Made by a program: the position numbers and the translations under genes. DNA of 18,786 bases from an uncultured Flavobacteriales bacterium (GTDB taxonomy: Bacteria > Bacteroidota > Bacteroidia > Palsa-965). This document shows, in pieces, positions 15,382 through 18,786 of the stretch. The stretch lies in contig CAMLEF010000046.1 of the NCBI GenBank assembly GCA_946478675.1, forward strand, positions 1 through 18,786, read 5' to 3'. The notes below the pieces were generated by a model, which saw only the letters and a program-made list of their open reading frames with translations, was not told the DNA's origin and did not search any database. How positions within the stretch are numbered: the stretch's first letter is position 1; each line of letters begins with the position of its first letter.

Positions 15382-16653
15382 ATGAAGCGAAAAAGTATGT
15401 ACTGGTTAATTCCTTGCTGCGTAGCCGGCACACCAGCCCTCGCCCAGTCGACGATGGAACTTCCTTCCATCAGCGCGGGCGCAGGACTGACCGTGTTCAC
15501 CGGTGACGTCGGCAAGAGCAACCACACCGGCGGCATTTTCAGGAATGCGTACCGTTTCAGCGTCGAAGAACGTTTCGGCAACTGGATCGGCGCGGACGTG
15601 TTTGCGCAATACGGCAAACTCTCCCGCAGCGAACGCAGCCTCACGCTCAACCGCAACTTCGAATCGCCGGTGCTGTTTGCGGGCGCCTCCGCGCTGCTGT
15701 ACCTCGACAACGACGTGATCCTTCCGCGCAAGGGAAGCTTCGCTCCTTTTGTGACCGCCGGTTTCGGCTGGATGAAATTCGATCCGCACGGCGACCTGAA
15801 AGCGAAAAACGATTCGACGTATTACTATTGGTCGAACGGCTCGATACATGATGTAGCCGAGAACAGTCCGAATGTTGCGTACGCGCATTACCTGCAGCGC
15901 GACTATACGTACGAGACGCAGCTGAAAGACAGCACGACGAATTATACGCGCAGCACGTTCGGCATTCCGCTGGGCGTCGGTGTGCGTTTCAAGATGGGAC
16001 AGCATTTCGGCGTAACGCTGAACGCAACGTATTACATGACGTTCAGCGATTACATCGACAACGTGAAAGACGGCGGCAACGATTCCTGGTGGTGGTACGG
16101 CTGTTCCGTGTATTACCGTTTCGGGAAAGTCACGCAGGAGGATAACGGCGGCGCGGATGCAGCAACGTTACTGAATGAAGATTTCGACAACGACGGCGTT
16201 CCGGATATCAACGATCAATGCCAGGGCACACCGGCGAATGTGAAAGTAGATGCGGAAGGTTGCCCGCTCGATTCCGACGGTGATGAAATTCCGGACTTCC
16301 GCGACAAGCAGCCCGATACGCCGAAAGGCATGGCGGTAGATGCGGACGGCGTCGGTATTGATTACGCGCAGATCGAACAACAAGCACAAAAAGATTCCAC
16401 GAACCAGGCGCAGAAAGAATCCTTTGCCGGCAATCCTTCACAGGAAGCGCTGAAGCAGGGTGATAAAGACCTGCAGCCGAAAAGCGGTTCGGATTGTCTG
16501 CCGGTGGAATACCGCGCGGCCGATTACAATAAAGACTGCGTCATCAGTGCGGACGAGATCAACCGCGTGATCGACGAATTCTTCGACGGCACTACGCAAA
16601 GCTGGACCGCCGACAGCATCAACAAGCTCATCGATTTCTTTTTTGACCAATAA
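15382..16653 (+). CDS. Outer-membrane beta-barrel with TSP3 repeats and dockerin-like EF-hand
   Basis: 423 aa. A signal peptide (residues 1-22) ends PALAQ. Residues about 27-250 alternate hydrophobic and polar positions with many aromatics and end in VYYRF, as expected for an eight-stranded-type barrel. Residues about 266-325 are thrombospondin type 3 repeats with Asp ladders (DFDNDGVPDINDQC, DSDGDEIPDFRD). In many Bacteroidota proteins this arrangement leads into an OmpA peptidoglycan-binding domain, but none is present here. After a Gln/Lys-rich linker the tail has a good EF-hand loop (D381, N383, D385, S389, E392) followed by EINRVIDEFF. A second helix, SINKLIDFFF, lacks the loop ligands, so the pair resembles a degenerate dockerin. 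By analogy to OmpA, the calcium-binding tail would be periplasmic. An 18-nt gap to the SPOR gene suggests an operon. It is paralogous to the gene at 18106. Confidence 0.8.
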   Translation: MKRKSMYWLIPCCVAGTPALAQSTMELPSISAGAGLTVFTGDVGKSNHTGGIFRNAYRFSVEERFGNWIGADVFAQYGKLSRSERSLTLNRNFESPVLFAGASALLYLDNDVILPRKGSFAPFVTAGFGWMKFDPHGDLKAKNDSTYYYWSNGSIHDVAENSPNVAYAHYLQRDYTYETQLKDSTTNYTRSTFGIPLGVGVRFKMGQHFGVTLNATYYMTFSDYIDNVKDGGNDSWWWYGCSVYYRFGKVTQEDNGGADAATLLNEDFDNDGVPDINDQCQGTPANVKVDAEGCPLDSDGDEIPDFRDKQPDTPKGMAVDADGVGIDYAQIEQQAQKDSTNQAQKESFAGNPSQEALKQGDKDLQPKSGSDCLPVEYRAADYNKDCVISADEINRVIDEFFDGTTQSWTADSINKLIDFFFDQ

Positions 16654-16671
16654 CTTCCCAACTCAATACCT

Positions 16672-18048
16672 ATGATCCGACCGTTGATCATCGTTGCCAA
16701 TCTCTTCATCGCGCTGCTCATTAAGCTCGTTGCTGACGGACCGACCGCTGAAGTGAAAGCGCCTGCCTCCGTAAACGCCGGAGAATCCTTCCTCGTGGAA
16801 GTGAACATCCAGACCAACGGCGTCAAGGATTTCATGCGCTTCTCGATGGAGTTTCCCGCAGGATGGAAAGCGGAAAAAGTCGAAGACGGCGGCGCTACGT
16901 TTATGTTCGAGAAGAACAGCGCGAATGAAAATTATTCCGCGAAGTTCCTCTGGTCGCGTGTCGGCGAACAATCGCAACTGAAGATTTCTTACCGCGTGAC
17001 CTCGCCTGCTACGGCGAACGGTGACATGGAATTCCCCTGCAAAATTTCACGCACGGTGAACAACCTGCCGGACAACATTCAGCTGACGCCGCTGAAAGTA
17101 CATTTCAACAACAGCAACTCCACGCAACCCGTCGTTACGCATCCCAATGCGGATTCCACTGCGAAGCCTGCGGTGACGATCTCCGTCGTGCGCACCGTTC
17201 CTTCCGGCGAACAAAGCGGTCAGTTCCTCGTGGACCTCGTCATCAACAAAGAAGACCTTACGAATTTCGGCAAGCTCGAAGATTCGCTTCCGGAAGGTTT
17301 CACCGCGAAAAAAGTGATGACCGACGGCAGCGACTTTACGTTCGATAAAGGCAAAGTGAAATTTTCCTGGTGGGTGATGCCGAAGCGCTCGATGCTGCAC
17401 GTGCAGTACATGGTCGTCGCATCGCCGGATGTCAGCGGACCGCAAACGATCACCGGCATTTTCTCTTACGTGGAAAACGAATCCGGAAAAATTTACCAGG
17501 TTGCGAATTCCACGGTTACGATGAAAGCCAGCCAGGCGCTGATCGTAGAGAACAATAACAACCAGCAGCAACAGCAGGAAGAAAATGCGAACAACACGAA
17601 GCAGGTGAATTCGCAGGAGCAGACGCAGCAGAACAACACGCAGGAAACGGCGAAAGAAAACACGCAACAGCAGCAGGTTGTTCAGCAGGAGCAGCAGGAG
17701 CAACAACAGCAACAACAGGAAACCCAACAGCAGAACCTGCAGGCGAACGTGAATAAATCGGTTGCTGGTGTGACCTACAGTGTGCAGATCGCAGCGATGA
17801 GCCGCATGGTTCCGGTACAGTATTTCAGCTCGACGTTTAATCTCGGCGGAACGGTGAATGCCGAGCAGGTCGACGGATTGAACAAATACACGCACGGCAA
17901 TTTCCAGACGTACCAGGATGCGCGCAACCATCGCGAAGAGCTCCGCGGCAAAGGCGTCGAAGGTCCTTTTGTAACGGCTTACAACGGCGCAAAACGGATC
18001 ACCGTGCAGGAAGCGCTCATGATCACGAGCGAAAAGTGGGTGCGCTGA
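16672..18048 (+). CDS. SPOR-like domain protein with two cohesin-like beta-sandwiches
   Basis: 458 aa. Residues 4-20 are a hydrophobic signal or anchor. Two related beta-rich domains follow. Domain 1 (about 25-146) contains GESFLVEVNIQTNGVKDF, FPAGW and KFLWSRV; domain 2 (about 167-285) contains GQFLVDLVINKEDLTNFG, LPEGF and KFSWWVM. Their order of motifs recalls cohesin or related carbohydrate-binding sandwiches, but the similarity is by eye only. A Gln/Asn/Glu linker (about 290-362) leads to a C-terminal SPOR-like domain (366-447). This shows YSVQIAA, KYTHGNFQTYQDA, LRGKGVEGPFVTAY and KRITVQEAL, matching the SPOR pattern that binds glycan strands of peptidoglycan lacking stem peptides. The protein should be periplasmic and wall-bound. 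It lies 18 nt after the first barrel gene and 57 nt before its paralogue, which suggests a joint role in the envelope. Confidence 0.8.
   Translation: MIRPLIIVANLFIALLIKLVADGPTAEVKAPASVNAGESFLVEVNIQTNGVKDFMRFSMEFPAGWKAEKVEDGGATFMFEKNSANENYSAKFLWSRVGEQSQLKISYRVTSPATANGDMEFPCKISRTVNNLPDNIQLTPLKVHFNNSNSTQPVVTHPNADSTAKPAVTISVVRTVPSGEQSGQFLVDLVINKEDLTNFGKLEDSLPEGFTAKKVMTDGSDFTFDKGKVKFSWWVMPKRSMLHVQYMVVASPDVSGPQTITGIFSYVENESGKIYQVANSTVTMKASQALIVENNNNQQQQQEENANNTKQVNSQEQTQQNNTQETAKENTQQQQVVQQEQQEQQQQQQETQQQNLQANVNKSVAGVTYSVQIAAMSRMVPVQYFSSTFNLGGTVNAEQVDGLNKYTHGNFQTYQDARNHREELRGKGVEGPFVTAYNGAKRITVQEALMITSEKWVR
17539..17757 (+). repeat. CAG/CAA low-complexity tract encoding the Gln-rich linker
   Basis: Dominated by CAG, CAA, AAC and GAA codons, with the densest Gln runs at about 17665-17730. 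It encodes the disordered spacer between the second beta-sandwich and the SPOR-like domain. The complementary strand reads as a long Leu-rich frame that is not a gene. Confidence 0.85.
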
Positions 18049-18090
18049 GCAAAGCCTCTTAAATGGAGGTTCATCGCATGGTGATTTTTT

Positions 18091-18098
18091 TAAATTTG
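18091..18098 (+). promoter_or_regulatory. Candidate -7 element of the second barrel gene
   Basis: TAAATTTG is an exact match to TAnnTTTG and ends 7 nt before the ATG at 18106. No TTTG lies at the -33 position. If active, it would give the second barrel its own very short-leader transcript besides any read-through from the SPOR gene. Confidence 0.4.
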
Positions 18099-18105
18099 TA
18101 GAGTG

Positions 18106-18786
18106 ATGAAGCGATTGCTGCTGATCTGTTCCTTGTTGTCCGTGCTGGTGGTTGGTGCCCAAACTACAGCAGAGGACTCGGCATCGCTTACCCTTTCCCA
18201 CGTTCCCGAACAAAAGCCCGAACCGAAACCATTCGTTTTCAAACCAACCATCGGTCTTGGCGTCGGCATGCTTTCCTATTACGGCGATCTTTATCAAAAG
18301 CATCTCGTCAACCCGCAGGTGAGCCGCGTCGGTTACGAGCTGAGCATCAACCAGACGATCACGCCGTTTTTGCGTTTCGGTTTTTACACGATGTTCGGCA
18401 AGCTCGGCGCTAACGAGCGGTTGATCACGCGCAATGAAAATTTCGAATCGCAGATCCGTATGGGCGGCGCGCATTTCGAATACGATTTCAGCAACTGGCT
18501 CGGGCCCAACCGCAACGTTTACCCGTGGATCACCGTCGGTTTCGAATCGTTCGAGTTCCTGACGAAGACGGACCTCTACGACAAGAACGGCAATCTCTAT
18601 TATTACTGGTCCGACGGTTCCATCCGCAGCCTGCCGGAAAATTCGCCGATCGCCAACCAGGCGTCGTTCCTCGTGCGCGACTATACGTATGAAACGGATG
18701 TGCGCGAACGCAACCTCGACGGCTTTGGAAAATATGCGGAACGTTCCTGGGCGGTGCCGGTCGGTATCGGCTTTTCGTTCAAGCTC
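18106..18786 (+). CDS. Outer-membrane beta-barrel protein, paralogue of 15382-16653 (3' partial)
   Basis: 227 residues are visible and the frame is still open at the window end. The signal peptide (1-18) ends VVGAQ. After a Pro-rich spacer (30-43) the barrel begins near FKPTIGLGVGMLSYYGDL. It shares ordered landmarks with the first barrel protein: NENFES (110-115) against NRNFES, YYYWSDGSI (165-173) against YYYWSNGSI, ENSP (178-181), RDYTYET (191-197) and VPVGIGFSFK against IPLGVGVRFK. This demonstrates duplication with long divergence. Whether it also carries TSP3 repeats or an EF-hand tail cannot be seen here. Expected location is the outer membrane. Confidence 0.85.
   Translation, partial: MKRLLLICSLLSVLVVGAQTTAEDSASLTLSHVPEQKPEPKPFVFKPTIGLGVGMLSYYGDLYQKHLVNPQVSRVGYELSINQTITPFLRFGFYTMFGKLGANERLITRNENFESQIRMGGAHFEYDFSNWLGPNRNVYPWITVGFESFEFLTKTDLYDKNGNLYYYWSDGSIRSLPENSPIANQASFLVRDYTYETDVRERNLDGFGKYAERSWAVPVGIGFSFKL

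Noticed and set aside
17047..18474. 475-residue open frame on the minus strand
   Set aside because: It is antisense to the SPOR and barrel genes. Its Leu runs are the complement of the CAG linker and it has no recognisable domain.

Overview
The window is chromosomal DNA of a member of the Bacteroidota. The evidence is two proteins ending in type IX secretion (T9SS) C-terminal sorting domains, Bacteroidota-type -7 promoter elements (TAnnTTTG), lipoproteins, an SPOR-like protein and TSP3/beta-barrel envelope proteins. Most of the window is GC-rich (about 62% in one sampled uvrA line). Nothing in it fixes a genus. No tRNA, rRNA, CRISPR array, transposase or integrase was seen.

Layout. 1-1059 is the 3' end of a secreted PKD-domain T9SS protein with a clear terminator. 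1223-2263 is a DUF3089 (alpha/beta-hydrolase-like) lipoprotein. 2259-3412 is an intergenic-rich stretch with two small minus-strand envelope genes and several short 'word' repeats. 3514-6408 is uvrA. 6413-8115 is a strikingly AT-rich two-gene unit placed 4 nt after the uvrA stop: a STAS-like/GHKL ATPase overlapping by 1 nt a DUF4325 (STAS-like) protein with a nucleotide-hydrolase/TIR-like C-terminal region and a terminal membrane helix. 8256-13301 is a 1681-aa secreted T9SS protein with nine CUB domains in a 717-bp tandem repeat, then six Ig-like repeats. 13364-15001 holds a TPR protein (minus), an Imm32-like small protein and a LOG-family nucleotide phosphoribohydrolase. 15382-18786 is an envelope cluster: an outer-membrane beta-barrel with TSP3 repeats and a dockerin-like EF-hand, a protein with two cohesin-like beta-sandwiches plus a SPOR-like domain, and a second barrel paralogous to the first (cut by the window end).

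How they work together. The best candidates for an undescribed system are (1) the AT-rich GHKL/DUF4325 pair, which looks like a horizontally acquired partner-switch or conflict module, and (2) the barrel - SPOR - barrel cluster. In the second, a calcium-binding tail on the barrel and tandem beta-sandwiches on the SPOR protein could form a periplasmic link from outer membrane to peptidoglycan. Both are inferences from domain content and gene order. A third pattern is at least five unrelated families of short tandem G-rich words confined to intergenic DNA, mostly at gene ends.
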